From: Hyphomicrobiales bacterium | GTDB lineage: Bacteria > Pseudomonadota > Alphaproteobacteria > Rhizobiales > Rhizobiaceae | Direction: 5' to 3' | Length of the DNA: 64,000 bases | Assembly: GCA_900465665.1 (NCBI GenBank) | Contig: UBJO01000001.1 | Span: forward strand, 55,372 to 119,371 | Shown: positions 17,417 through 25,925 of the stretch, one piece after another | How the letters are laid out: each line of letters opens with the position of its first letter | Position numbering within the stretch: position 1 is the stretch's first letter | The notes under the pieces: model-generated | What the model was told of the DNA's origin: nothing | Seen by the model: the letters and a program-made list of their open reading frames with translations, nothing else | The model's database searches: none | Position numbers and translations under genes: made by a program

Positions 17417-19717
17417 TTAGGCCTCTGGCGCCACCATGACCTTGTCCAAGGTTATGGGCAGGTCACGGATACGGATCCCGGTGGCGTTATAGACGGCGTT
17501 GGCGACAGCCGCGCCGACGCCGGTGATGCCGATTTCACCAATGCCGCGCGCGCCCATCGGCGCCTGAGGATCAGGCTTGTTGGTATAGATGATATCGATC
17601 GCGGGAACATCCATCTGTACCGGCACGTGATACTCTGCAAGCGAGGCATTCACGACACGGCCGGTCCGCTCGTCGAAATTGGTTTCCTCGGTCAGCGCAA
17701 GCCCGATGCCCATGACGATGCCGCCCTTGAACTGGCTTATCGCTGTCTTGGAATTTAGAATCTGGCCAGCGTCATAGGAACCCAGGAAACGTGACACCCG
17801 AATTTCACCGGTAATCGCGCTGACCCGCACCTCGCAAAACTGGGCGCCATAGGAATGCATGGAAAAGACTTCCATCTCCGCCGGCGCCGGCGCATCCGCC
17901 TCGCACACGAGTTCGTCACGTCCAGCCCTGGAAAGGATGGACTGGTAGCTTTCGAACCGATCGGCGTTGTCGCGATGGCCAAGCCCGCCGTCTCGCGGCT
18001 CGACATCGGCGAGCGACAGACCGGCGAGCGGCGAATCATTGCCGGCAAGTTTGACCAGTTCCTCGACGAACACCTCGGTCGCGGCGATCACCGCCCCGCC
18101 GATGGAAGCCGTCTGCGTCGAGCCGCCGGCAATCACCCCGCGTGGTAGGCTGCTGTCGCCATATTCAAAGGTGACATTTTCGAACGGCACGCCTAGGCGG
18201 GCAGCGATGTGCTGCGCCTGGGCCGTCGCCGTTCCCATGCCCATGTCATGGACGGCGGTCGAAACGGTAACGTGCCCCTCCACCGTCAACCTGATCCGCG
18301 CTGCACCGCCGGGAAAGCGGTGATAGGGATAGGTTGCCGTGGCGCAGCCCATGCCAATCAGCCATTCGCCTTCGCGTTTCTGGCGTGGCGTTTCGCTGCG
18401 GTTCTGCCATCCAAAACGTTCGGCGCCATTCTCATAAGCCTCGATTAGGAAACGCGATGAAAACGGCTTACCGGTGGTCGGATCTTTTTCCGGTTCAATA
18501 CGACGGCGCAATTCGATCGGGTCGAGCTTCAGCTGTTCGGCCAGTTCGTCAAGCGCGCATTCGAGAGCGAAAGTTCCGACAGACTCGCCTGGCGCCCGCA
18601 TGAATGTGTTGACGAGCATGTCCATGTCGGCCACGTCCTGCTCAAGCTTGAAAGTCTTGGCCGCGTAGAGATGGCGGGCCGGAAAGGTGAACTGTTCGGG
18701 ACAGGAATTGTGTGGTGTCATTGCCGCGGTACCTGTATGGATCAGCGCTTCCAGCTTTCCATCAGAACTCGCGCCGAGCGCCACCCGCTGCTCCGTCACC
18801 GTACGGCCGCCGACGATACGAAAGACACCTTCGCGGGAAAGCATGATGCGCACCGGCCGTCCCGCCATTTTCGACGCGGCAATAGCGAGGATCTGGTGGT
18901 CCCAGAGACACTTGCCGCCAAAACCGCCTCCGACATATGGAGAAGTCACCCGCACCTTGTCCGGTTCGAGACCAAATATGTCGCCGAGCTGGCCAGCCGT
19001 CAGATCGAGCAATTGGCTGGCATCGTGCAGATGCAGTTCATCGCCGTTCCAGGCGACGGTGGCGGCATGCAACTCGATGGCATTGTGGTTATGGCGCGGC
19101 GTGCGGTAGGTAACATCCACCTTGACTGCAGCGTTCGCCAGCGCCGTTTCGGCATCGCCGATCTCAAGCAGCGGCGGCTGACCAAGCAGCGTTTCCAATT
19201 GCCGCGGCGTTTTCTTTGCCTCCTCGAAGGAGAGAACGGCCGGCAGGCTCGCATAGGCTACCTTGACGAGCGAGGCAGCGTAGTCCGCCTGTTCCTGCGT
19301 TTCAGCCAGAACGAGCGCGATCGGCTGGCCGTTCCAGTGGATTTCGTCGTTTTGCATCACCGGCAGATCGCTCGAACCGGCCGCGGTCGGCGACGACATC
19401 ATCAGCGACGGCGCTTTCATTCGCGGTGCGTTGTGATAAGTCATGACAAGAATGACGCCTGGCGCACTTTCTGCTGCAACCAAGTCAAGCGATGTGATCC
19501 GGCCACGTGCGATGCTGCTATAGGCAAGCGCTGCATAACTGATATTTTCATAGGGAAACTCTGCTGCGAAACGCGCTTTCCCCTGAACTTTCAACGGACC
19601 GTCGATACGCGAGACGGGATGACCAAGCGCACCATGCTTGTGCAGCATCGGATCGGTGGTCACGGCAGGTTGCCAGCGTCCGGATGTTTTGACTCCGGTC
19701 TGAGGTTGAGCGCTCAT
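17417..19717 (-). CDS. paoC: Molybdenum aldehyde oxidoreductase, large (Moco) subunit
   Basis: The 766-aa product is the molybdenum-cofactor subunit of a xanthine oxidase family enzyme of PaoABC/YagTSR type, which oxidises aldehydes to acids. It has the N-terminal Ald_Xan_dh domain beginning GHPVSRIDGPLKVQGKARFA, the YVGGGFGGK cofactor loop, and the catalytic Glu (E728) in GIGEIG close to the C-terminus. Its start overlaps the end of the FAD-subunit gene by 4 bp, so the three subunits are translationally coupled (2Fe-2S, FAD, Mo). Substrate range is unknown; aromatic aldehydes are typical of PaoABC. Confidence 0.9.
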   Translation of the reverse strand: MSAQPQTGVKTSGRWQPAVTTDPMLHKHGALGHPVSRIDGPLKVQGKARFAAEFPYENISYAALAYSSIARGRITSLDLVAAESAPGVILVMTYHNAPRMKAPSLMMSSPTAAGSSDLPVMQNDEIHWNGQPIALVLAETQEQADYAASLVKVAYASLPAVLSFEEAKKTPRQLETLLGQPPLLEIGDAETALANAAVKVDVTYRTPRHNHNAIELHAATVAWNGDELHLHDASQLLDLTAGQLGDIFGLEPDKVRVTSPYVGGGFGGKCLWDHQILAIAASKMAGRPVRIMLSREGVFRIVGGRTVTEQRVALGASSDGKLEALIHTGTAAMTPHNSCPEQFTFPARHLYAAKTFKLEQDVADMDMLVNTFMRAPGESVGTFALECALDELAEQLKLDPIELRRRIEPEKDPTTGKPFSSRFLIEAYENGAERFGWQNRSETPRQKREGEWLIGMGCATATYPYHRFPGGAARIRLTVEGHVTVSTAVHDMGMGTATAQAQHIAARLGVPFENVTFEYGDSSLPRGVIAGGSTQTASIGGAVIAATEVFVEELVKLAGNDSPLAGLSLADVEPRDGGLGHRDNADRFESYQSILSRAGRDELVCEADAPAPAEMEVFSMHSYGAQFCEVRVSAITGEIRVSRFLGSYDAGQILNSKTAISQFKGGIVMGIGLALTEETNFDERTGRVVNASLAEYHVPVQMDVPAIDIIYTNKPDPQAPMGARGIGEIGITGVGAAVANAVYNATGIRIRDLPITLDKVMVAPEA

Positions 19718-20703
19718 GCGTTGTCTCCCTTCAATTCGTCGAGAACGGCAACGATCGTGCGTTTCGCCAGTTCGATCTTGAATGCATTGTCGCGCAGACC
19801 GACGGCATCGGCGAGCTCGGCTTCAGCGGCAGCGCGGAAGGCGGCCGTGTCGGCTGTCTGGCCTTTAAGAACAGCTTCCGCCTTCAAGGCGCGCCACGGT
19901 TTGTGAGCGACTCCACCCAGTGCCAGCCGAACATCCCGCACCTTCCCCATTTCATTGACATCGAGCGCGGCGGCAACGGAGATAAGCGCGAAAGCGTAGC
20001 TGGCACGATCACGCACCTTTCGGTAAGTCGACCGGTTCGCGAATGGCAGTGCCGGAATTTCAATGGCCGTAATCAGTTCGTCCGGCTGCAGATCGGTCTC
20101 TAGGTCTGGGCGATCTCCCGGCAGGCGGTGCAGATCCCGCAGGGGAATGCTGCGAGTGCCGGCCGTGCCCTGGAGGTGAACGACGGCATCCAGCGCAACA
20201 AGAGCCACGCACATGTCTGACGGGTGAGTGGCCACACAGGCGTCGGAAGAGCCAAGGATTGCGTGGTACCGATTGAAACCTTCCAGAGCATCGCAACCAG
20301 CCTGCGGCTGGCGCTTGTTGCAGCGGGCCGCATTGTCGTAAAAGTACCGACAGCGGGTGCGCTGCAAAATATTGCCCCCGACGGTCGCGACGTTGCGTAT
20401 CTGTGCACTCGCACCTGCCAGGATGGAACGCGACAGCAGTGGATAATTCGATCGTACCGCCGGATGCGCTGCGACCGCCGTGTTCTTAGCGGCGGCGCCG
20501 ATAAGCAGACTGCCATCGGCGCGTTGTTCGATATCGCAGGCGAGATGGGTGATATCGACCAGCGTTTCCGGTTGTTCGACAGTCTCTCGCATCAAATCGA
20601 CGAGATTGGTGCCACCGCCAAGGTATTTGGCGGCAGGACCGGCATGTTTCAACGCTATTGCCGAGGTGGCGTCCGACGCTTGATGATAGGAAAAGATGTT
20701 CAT
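19714..20703 (-). CDS. paoB: Molybdenum aldehyde oxidoreductase, FAD/[4Fe-4S] subunit
   Basis: The 329-aa product is the FAD-binding subunit (CO_deh_flav family), with the GGGTNLVDLM flavin loop near residues 30-40 and the GGNILQRTRC motif. After it come extra cysteines (within RCRYFYDNAARC and the NKRQPQAGC segment) that in E. coli PaoB hold an additional [4Fe-4S] cluster. This distinguishes it from ordinary xanthine dehydrogenase medium subunits and supports the PaoABC assignment. The gene overlaps both neighbours by 4 bp. It passes electrons from the Mo site through the iron-sulfur subunit to the flavin. Confidence 0.9.
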   Translation of the reverse strand: MNIFSYHQASDATSAIALKHAGPAAKYLGGGTNLVDLMRETVEQPETLVDITHLACDIEQRADGSLLIGAAAKNTAVAAHPAVRSNYPLLSRSILAGASAQIRNVATVGGNILQRTRCRYFYDNAARCNKRQPQAGCDALEGFNRYHAILGSSDACVATHPSDMCVALVALDAVVHLQGTAGTRSIPLRDLHRLPGDRPDLETDLQPDELITAIEIPALPFANRSTYRKVRDRASYAFALISVAAALDVNEMGKVRDVRLALGGVAHKPWRALKAEAVLKGQTADTAAFRAAAEAELADAVGLRDNAFKIELAKRTIVAVLDELKGDNA

Positions 20704-21233
20704 GCCCGTGTCCTCTCCTCGGATCGAAACGCAGCCCGATGGGCCAGCGTTTCGGAGATCGCCTCGACTATGCCGTTATAGGCGCCGCACCGGCAAAGAT
20801 TGCCGCTCATACGTTCGCGGATTTCGCGTTCATCGATCGGAATATCGGAGGCTGCCAGATCGTCGGTCACGACGCTCGGGATGTTGCGCTCTATCTCGCC
20901 CGCCATCCCGATGGCGGAACAGAGTTGGCCAGGCGTGCAATAGCCGCACTGAAAGCCGTCATGCTCCACGAAAGCCTGCTGTAACGGATGAAGGTTGCCA
21001 TTTGCCGCGAGCCCCTCGACCGTCGTGATGTTGCGGCCCTGATATTGTACCGCCAGGGCCAGACAGGAATTTATACGTTCGCCATCCACCAATACGGTGC
21101 AGGCGCCACACGCACCTTGGTCACATCCTTTTTTCGTTCCGGTAAAACCCAGATAGTTGCGCATGAGATCGAGCAGCGACGTGCGGATATCCGCCTCGAC
21201 CTCTATTGCCTCTCCGTTGATGGTAAAATGCAT
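20700..21233 (-). CDS. paoA: Molybdenum aldehyde oxidoreductase, [2Fe-2S] subunit
   Basis: The 177-aa product carries two [2Fe-2S] clusters: the plant ferredoxin type (C37, C42, C45, C57) and the helical C-terminal type (C96, C99, C147, C149 in GFQCGYCTPG and GNLCRCG). AAGGAGAT just ahead fixes the start at 21233. Unlike E. coli PaoA, it has no twin-arginine signal: neither this start nor the upstream in-frame extension contains an RR motif. The enzyme is therefore predicted to be cytosolic. It is the first structural subunit of the operon, about 100 bp downstream of the XdhC-like gene. Confidence 0.92.
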   Translation of the reverse strand: MHFTINGEAIEVEADIRTSLLDLMRNYLGFTGTKKGCDQGACGACTVLVDGERINSCLALAVQYQGRNITTVEGLAANGNLHPLQQAFVEHDGFQCGYCTPGQLCSAIGMAGEIERNIPSVVTDDLAASDIPIDEREIRERMSGNLCRCGAYNGIVEAISETLAHRAAFRSEERTRA

Positions 21234-21338
21234 CAGGACATCTCCTTTGGCTGAAACGCAGGCGATAGGTACCGCCGTATAAAAAGCAAAACTCGACACA
21301 AAGCTTCCGGCGCATTGACAGCCCGGGAGCACATGACC

Positions 21339-22358
21339 TCAAGCCTCCGCAAGGGCCGCTTGCCGACTGGCGGCAATATCCGCGACCACCGAGAGGGCAA
21401 GCGATTGGGCATCACGGGTCCGTCCAAAAAGACCAATCGGCGCCTTGATCCGGTCTATCGTTTTCTGTGAATAGCCAAGATCGCTAAGGCGTCGCATGCG
21501 TTTTTCATGCGTTCGACGGCTGCCAAGCGCTCCGAGATAAAACGGCCGTGCATGCAATGCGGCCTCGAGAACGGGCATTTCGAGGTCCAGATCATGTTGC
21601 AAAAGGGCGACGGCCGTGTCGGCGTCAATCAAGTGTTCGTCGGGTATCCCGCCGGGAACCGCGTCATACACCAGAACCTCATAATCCGCTGCCCGCGCCA
21701 CCTTGGCAGCGACCTCGACCTCTAGCGTGCGACCTGAAAGAAGTATCCTTGCGCGCGGCCGATAAGATGTCAGGAAGGCCCCACCTTCCCAGCCGGTCTC
21801 GGTCGTTCCCGACTGAAAAGCGAGTGACTGCACGCTTGGCACATAGGACAAAGAGGCGCTCCGGCGACGCCGCAGACAGTCGACAACGGCCTTGATCGGC
21901 CCAACGTCGTGCAACAAATGGATCGCGACAGTGACACCACCCCCACACGGCAGAAGGATATCGAAGAAGGGCGACCCTTCGCCGAGCATGACCGTACGAT
22001 CTTGCCGCTCCAAAAGAGCTTGCAACGCCTCTGCCGCAATCGCCGCTTCGGTGCATCCGCCCGAGACATACCCGCAATAGAGACCGTCATCGGCGACAGC
22101 CATATGAGCGCCAAGTGGTCGGGACGAACCTCCACGAATTTCAACAAGTGTGCAAAGAGCGACGCGATGTCCGCTTTCCATCGCTCGGAGCGAGAAATCA
22201 AGAATCTCCAGCACACTGTCGGTCGAGAACGCTTTCGTCGGCGTCTGGTGGTCCACCTGCAGATCATTCGGCAGGTCGAGATAGGCATGGCTGTGATGAA
22301 TGCGGAACTCGCTGCCTTCCCGATTGTTATGCAGACTAAAATCGATCGACTTCGTCAT
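21339..22358 (-). CDS. XdhC/PaoD-like molybdenum cofactor maturation protein
   Basis: The 339-aa product matches the XdhC/CoxI family: an N-terminal XdhC_CoxI segment with LCTLVEIRGGSSRPLGAHM and the CGGG-type LPCGGGVTVAIHLL motif, and a C-terminal Rossmann-like XdhC_C domain with the YLGALGSRRTHEKRM sequence. Such proteins bind and sulfurate the molybdenum cofactor and insert it into the partner enzyme. GGGAG just upstream supports the ATG at 22358; the longer start at 22394 lacks this. It precedes the three structural subunits on the same strand, so it is probably their dedicated chaperone, as PaoD is for PaoABC. Confidence 0.85.
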   Translation of the reverse strand: MTKSIDFSLHNNREGSEFRIHHSHAYLDLPNDLQVDHQTPTKAFSTDSVLEILDFSLRAMESGHRVALCTLVEIRGGSSRPLGAHMAVADDGLYCGYVSGGCTEAAIAAEALQALLERQDRTVMLGEGSPFFDILLPCGGGVTVAIHLLHDVGPIKAVVDCLRRRRSASLSYVPSVQSLAFQSGTTETGWEGGAFLTSYRPRARILLSGRTLEVEVAAKVARAADYEVLVYDAVPGGIPDEHLIDADTAVALLQHDLDLEMPVLEAALHARPFYLGALGSRRTHEKRMRRLSDLGYSQKTIDRIKAPIGLFGRTRDAQSLALSVVADIAASRQAALAEA

Positions 22359-22507
22359 TGCACGCTCCCGCTTATCGACATGTGTTAAGCTCAAACGTCG
22401 CGGCCATTAAGCCTGCATATTTTTGAACTCTGCCCGATGTCGGCCTTGATTTCAGCATGACATCCAGCCCCGAACTAATTTAAGAATTAAATGGCGCCGA
22501 GCCAAAT

Positions 22508-22521
22508 CGGAGGCGCCTCCG
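22508..22521. promoter_or_regulatory. 14-bp perfect palindrome, probable TetR operator
   Basis: CGGAGGCGCCTCCG is a perfect 14-bp palindrome in the divergent promoter region between the XdhC-like gene and the TetR gene; two further A:T pairs match after one unpaired base on each side. Size, symmetry and position are what is expected of a TetR-family operator that would repress both the regulator gene and the molybdoenzyme operon. Confidence 0.55.
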
Positions 22522-22578
22522 TTTAACGTAGTGGCTGGCGGGTCATCGTCAAGTCTTCGGTTTGGAGAAAATATTCGA

Positions 22579-23163
22579 GTGTCGAAGGAGTCGCCGCGAA
22601 TTGCGCCTGCAAGGCCTCACATGCGCGCAGATGCACGCCGCAATCGGGATATTCTGGTCGAGGTTGCCGCCAATGCTTTTGCAGAACGCGGCGCCAAGGC
22701 ATCACTCGAAGACATCGCTCGGAGCGCAGGCGTTGGAATCGGCACGCTCTACCGTCATTTCCCTACGCGTGAACATCTTGTTGAGGTCGTTTATCGGCGC
22801 GAGTTGGAGTTGCTCGCCAGCGCTGCCGCCGAACTGATGACAGAAAAAGAGCCGGAGGTCGCCCTTGAGGAGTGGATGCATCGGTTCGTCAGTTACATGG
22901 CTGCGAAGCGCGGTATGGCCAACAGCCTGAAACTGCTGTTCACATCCAACTCGGCATTATTTAACGAAGGCTCGCAACTGCTGCAAACGGCGTTTGGCCA
23001 ATTGCTTGACAATGCGGCAGCGACCGGAGCTGTCAAGGATGACATCGCATCGGCGGATGTGTTGAATGCCTTGTTCGGCATCTACTCGATCCCCGACGGA
23101 CCGGAGTGGCACGAACGGGCACACCGGATCGTCCGTCTTGTCATGGACGGTTTGCGACGCTGA
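22579..23163 (+). CDS. TetR-family transcriptional regulator
   Basis: The 194-aa product has a typical N-terminal TetR DNA-binding domain, with the recognition region SLEDIARSAGVGIGTLYRHF at about residues 43-62, followed by a helical ligand-binding domain. The GTG at 22579 is chosen because TTTGGAGA lies before it; an ATG at 22621 is an alternative that still keeps the whole HTH. It is divergent from the xdhC-pao operon, with a 14-bp palindrome in between, so it probably represses that operon until an aldehyde-type ligand binds. It converges with kdgF. Confidence 0.88.
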   Translation: MSKESPRIAPARPHMRADARRNRDILVEVAANAFAERGAKASLEDIARSAGVGIGTLYRHFPTREHLVEVVYRRELELLASAAAELMTEKEPEVALEEWMHRFVSYMAAKRGMANSLKLLFTSNSALFNEGSQLLQTAFGQLLDNAAATGAVKDDIASADVLNALFGIYSIPDGPEWHERAHRIVRLVMDGLRR

Positions 23164-23219
23164 ACTTCAGGTCGCTTGGGCGGCGCCCGCCACAGCAGCC
23201 ACGCCGCCCCGACATTCCC

Positions 23220-23552
23220 CTACAGAAAGTCATCTCGCCGAGGCGTGAAGGTGTCGATCAGCAGTCCCTTCTCCACTGCAACGACGCCGTGCACGAGGTT
23301 AGGCGCCACGATGAAGCTGGAGCCGGCATCGAGTCTCGTGGTGACGCCATCGATGGTGACATCGAAGGCACCCTCGGCCACATAGCTAACCTGCGTATGC
23401 GGATGCGAGTGCAGCGCGCCGATGGCGCCGGGCTCGAAGCGGAAAGCGACAAGCATCGCCTCGGGGCGATGGGACAGCACGGCGCGCCTGTTGCCGGGCG
23501 CGACTTCGGTCCAGGTGATATCATCGGGAAGCGTGTAGTGATCGGCCATCAT
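23220..23552 (-). CDS. kdgF: Cupin KdgF, unsaturated uronate linearising protein
   Basis: The 110-aa cupin matches KdgF in length and in its C-terminal DTFTPRRDDFL. KdgF opens the ring of 4,5-unsaturated monouronates released from pectin or alginate, giving 5-keto-4-deoxyuronate (DKI). Metal ligands H48, H50, Q54 and H88 and the active-site D101, F102-type and R106 positions line up with those described for Yersinia KdgF. AGGAGATT precedes the tandem ATGs at 23552/23549. It is the last gene of the operon, 6 bp after kduD, and supplies the substrate of KduI, which makes the assignment strong. Confidence 0.85.
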   Translation of the reverse strand: MMADHYTLPDDITWTEVAPGNRRAVLSHRPEAMLVAFRFEPGAIGALHSHPHTQVSYVAEGAFDVTIDGVTTRLDAGSSFIVAPNLVHGVVAVEKGLLIDTFTPRRDDFL

Positions 23553-23558
23553 AATCTC

Positions 23559-24314
23559 CTATCGGGCCAGCCAGCCGCCATCGACCGGCAGCACCGTGCC
23601 ATGAACATAATCGGAAGCGCGCGACGCCAGATAGACCGCCGTGCCCACCATATCCTCGGCCTTCGCCCAGCGGGCGGCCGGGATGCGCTTCAGGATATCG
23701 GCGCTGCGCTCGGCATCGGCGCGAAGCGCCTCGGTGTTGTTGGTTTCGACATAGCCGGGCGCAATGGCGTTGACGTTGATGCCCTTCGACGCCCACTCGT
23801 TCGCCATCAACCTGGTGATCCCCGCAAGCCCGCTTTTCGCTGCCGTATAGGACGGAATGCGGATGCCTCCCTGGAAGGAGAGGAGCGAGGCGATACTGAT
23901 GATCTTTGCCGGCGCTTGGCGTGCCACGGCGGCCTTAGCGAAGGCCTGGCAGAGGAAGAAGACGGATTTCAGGTTGGTGTCGAGCACCGCGTCCCAATCC
24001 TCTTCCGTGAATTCCAGCGCATCGGCGCGGCGAATGATGCCGGCATTGTTGACGAGGATATCGACCGAGACGCCGGCGGCAAGGGCGCGTTCGACAACGG
24101 CCTTCGCCTCACCGGTATCGGACAGGTCCGCCTTGAGCGATACGAACCGGCGCCCCGTCGATGTGACCGCATCCGCTGTGCCGTCCATCGCCGAGCGGCC
24201 GACGCCGACGATGTCGGCGCCTGCTTGCGCCAGCCCGACGGCGATAGCCTGGCCGATGCCGGTATTGGCGCCGGTGACGATAGCCCAACGGCCGGTGAGA
24301 TCGAAAAGGCTCAT
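23559..24314 (-). CDS. kduD: 2-dehydro-3-deoxy-D-gluconate 5-dehydrogenase
   Basis: The 251-aa product is a classical short-chain dehydrogenase with the cofactor motif TGANTGIG near residue 14, the NNAG segment and the YTAAK catalytic pair. Its sequence and its 4-bp overlap with kduI identify it as KduD, which reduces 2,5-diketo-3-deoxygluconate (DKII) to 2-keto-3-deoxygluconate (KDG) with NADH. It lies between kduI and kdgF in one operon. The later steps (KDG kinase and aldolase) are not in this window. Confidence 0.92.
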   Translation of the reverse strand: MSLFDLTGRWAIVTGANTGIGQAIAVGLAQAGADIVGVGRSAMDGTADAVTSTGRRFVSLKADLSDTGEAKAVVERALAAGVSVDILVNNAGIIRRADALEFTEEDWDAVLDTNLKSVFFLCQAFAKAAVARQAPAKIISIASLLSFQGGIRIPSYTAAKSGLAGITRLMANEWASKGINVNAIAPGYVETNNTEALRADAERSADILKRIPAARWAKAEDMVGTAVYLASRASDYVHGTVLPVDGGWLAR

Positions 24315-25153
24315 CGCAGGTCTTCCATCGGCACCTTGTCCATGTCGGTGAAACTCATGTTATCGCCAGCCATGGCCCAGATGAAGGCGTAACGGCCGGT
24401 TCCGGCACCCGAATGGATCGACCAGCCCGGCGACAGCACCGCATCGTGGTTCTTCAGCACGACATGCCGCGTTTCGTTCGGCTCTCCCATGAAATGGAAG
24501 ATGCGCGTCTGCTCCTGCATGCCGAAGTAGAGATAGACCTCCATACGGCGATCATGCACATGCGCCGGCATGGTGTTCCAGACCGAACCCGGCTCGAACA
24601 TGGTCAGCCCCACCAGCAATTGGCAGCTGTCGCAGACATCAGGATGGACGTATTGATTGATGGTGCGGGCGTTGGATTCCTCCGCCGAGCCCACGACCAC
24701 CTTCTTCGCCATTTCACGGGTGATGTGCACCGTCGGGCAGGTCCGATGCGCCGGTGCACTCAGGAGATAGAAGAGCGCAGGCTCGGCCCGGTCCTTGCTG
24801 GCGAAGCTCAAAGCCCCCTCGCCCATTCCAATATAGAGAGCCTCCTGGAAGCCGAGTTCGTAGGCCTTCCCCCCTACGCTGACGGTACCTGCACCGCCGA
24901 TGTTGACGATGGCGGCCTCGCGCCGGTCGAGAAAGCGCTCCGTGCCGGTCTCGGCGATTGAAGCGATCTCGAGAGGCTTGGCGTTCGGCACCACGCCGCC
25001 GACGATCATGCGGTCGAGATGACTATAGGTGAGGTTGGCTTCTCCTGGACGAAACAGCTGCTCGATCACAAAGCCGTCGCGCAGGCCCTGCGTGTCGCGC
25101 CCTGCGGCATCCTCAGGTCCGACGACCTGGCGTACTGATACTGAAATGGTCAC
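24311..25153 (-). CDS. kduI: 5-dehydro-4-deoxy-D-glucuronate isomerase
   Basis: The 280-aa product is a cupin-fold zinc isomerase that converts 5-keto-4-deoxyuronate (DKI) to 2,5-diketo-3-deoxygluconate (DKII). The zinc ligands are visible as H198, H200, E205 and H247 (in TMPAHVHDRRMEVYLYF and SPGWSIHSG), two positions shifted from E. coli KduI. It is in the same operon as kduD and kdgF, 31 bp after the ATPase gene. Confidence 0.94.
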   Translation of the reverse strand: MTISVSVRQVVGPEDAAGRDTQGLRDGFVIEQLFRPGEANLTYSHLDRMIVGGVVPNAKPLEIASIAETGTERFLDRREAAIVNIGGAGTVSVGGKAYELGFQEALYIGMGEGALSFASKDRAEPALFYLLSAPAHRTCPTVHITREMAKKVVVGSAEESNARTINQYVHPDVCDSCQLLVGLTMFEPGSVWNTMPAHVHDRRMEVYLYFGMQEQTRIFHFMGEPNETRHVVLKNHDAVLSPGWSIHSGAGTGRYAFIWAMAGDNMSFTDMDKVPMEDLR

Positions 25154-25184
25154 GGGCTATGCCCCTTCTGTCTGTTGGGTGGGA

Positions 25185-25925
25185 TCAGGTGAGCACGACA
25201 TACTCGGTCAGCTGGTTGATCGTCGTGTCCGCCTTGTCGACATCGAACACCTTGGTGCCGTGGCTCATGATCACGAAGCGGTCGCAGACCTGATAAGCGT
25301 GGTAGATGTTGTGGGTCACGAGCACGCTGGAGACGTTTTCCGCCTTGAGCTTCAGCACCTGGTTCAACAGCGCCTCCGTTTCGCGGACCGACAACGCAGA
25401 GGTCGGCTCGTCGAGAAGCAGCACGCGCTTCTTGAAATAGACGGCGCGGGCGATCGCGACCGCCTGCTTCTGGCCGCCCGAGAGATTGCCGACGAGCGTA
25501 TCGGGGCTATCGATGCCCGATATGTGGACCGCGTTCTGCAGCACCTCCATGGCGATCTCGCGCATTTCGCGCTGGCGCAGGAAGCCGAAACGATCGGTGA
25601 GTTCGCGGCCGATGAAGATATTGCGAGTGATCGACAGCGAATCCACCAGCGCCGTATGCTGATAGATGGTTTCGATACCGGCGTCAGCGGAGTCCGACCG
25701 GCAGGTGAACGCCGTCTTCTTGCCGTCGACGCTGAGATAACCGTCCGTCGGCTTGTGGATGCCCGAGATCAGGTTGACGGTCGTCGACTTGCCGGCGCCG
25801 TTGTCGCCGAGCAGCCCCACCACTTCGCCTTCGCCGATATGGAAGCTCAGATTGCGCAGCGCGGTCAGCGCGCCGAAGCTTTTCGAGATGTTATGCAGCT
25901 CAAGAAGATTGGGGGCCGACATCAC
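25185..25925 (-). CDS. Sugar ABC transporter ATP-binding protein (single NBD)
   Basis: The 246-aa product is a single-domain ATPase with Walker A GDNGAGKST at residues 40-48, signature LSGGQKQAVAIARA and Walker B LLLDEPTSALS. Unlike the RbsA-type ATPases elsewhere in the window it has only one nucleotide-binding domain, as in the FrcA type of rhizobial sugar importers, so it would act as a homodimer. The start overlaps the permease stop by 4 bp. It belongs to the kdu operon and probably imports a uronate or oligouronate product. Confidence 0.92.
   Translation of the reverse strand: MMSAPNLLELHNISKSFGALTALRNLSFHIGEGEVVGLLGDNGAGKSTTVNLISGIHKPTDGYLSVDGKKTAFTCRSDSADAGIETIYQHTALVDSLSITRNIFIGRELTDRFGFLRQREMREIAMEVLQNAVHISGIDSPDTLVGNLSGGQKQAVAIARAVYFKKRVLLLDEPTSALSVRETEALLNQVLKLKAENVSSVLVTHNIYHAYQVCDRFVIMSHGTKVFDVDKADTTINQLTEYVVLT

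Noticed and set aside
23106..24392. 428-codon plus-strand frame over kdgF and kduD
   Set aside because: Antisense to two genes with identifiable active-site residues; composition is typical of a shadow frame.
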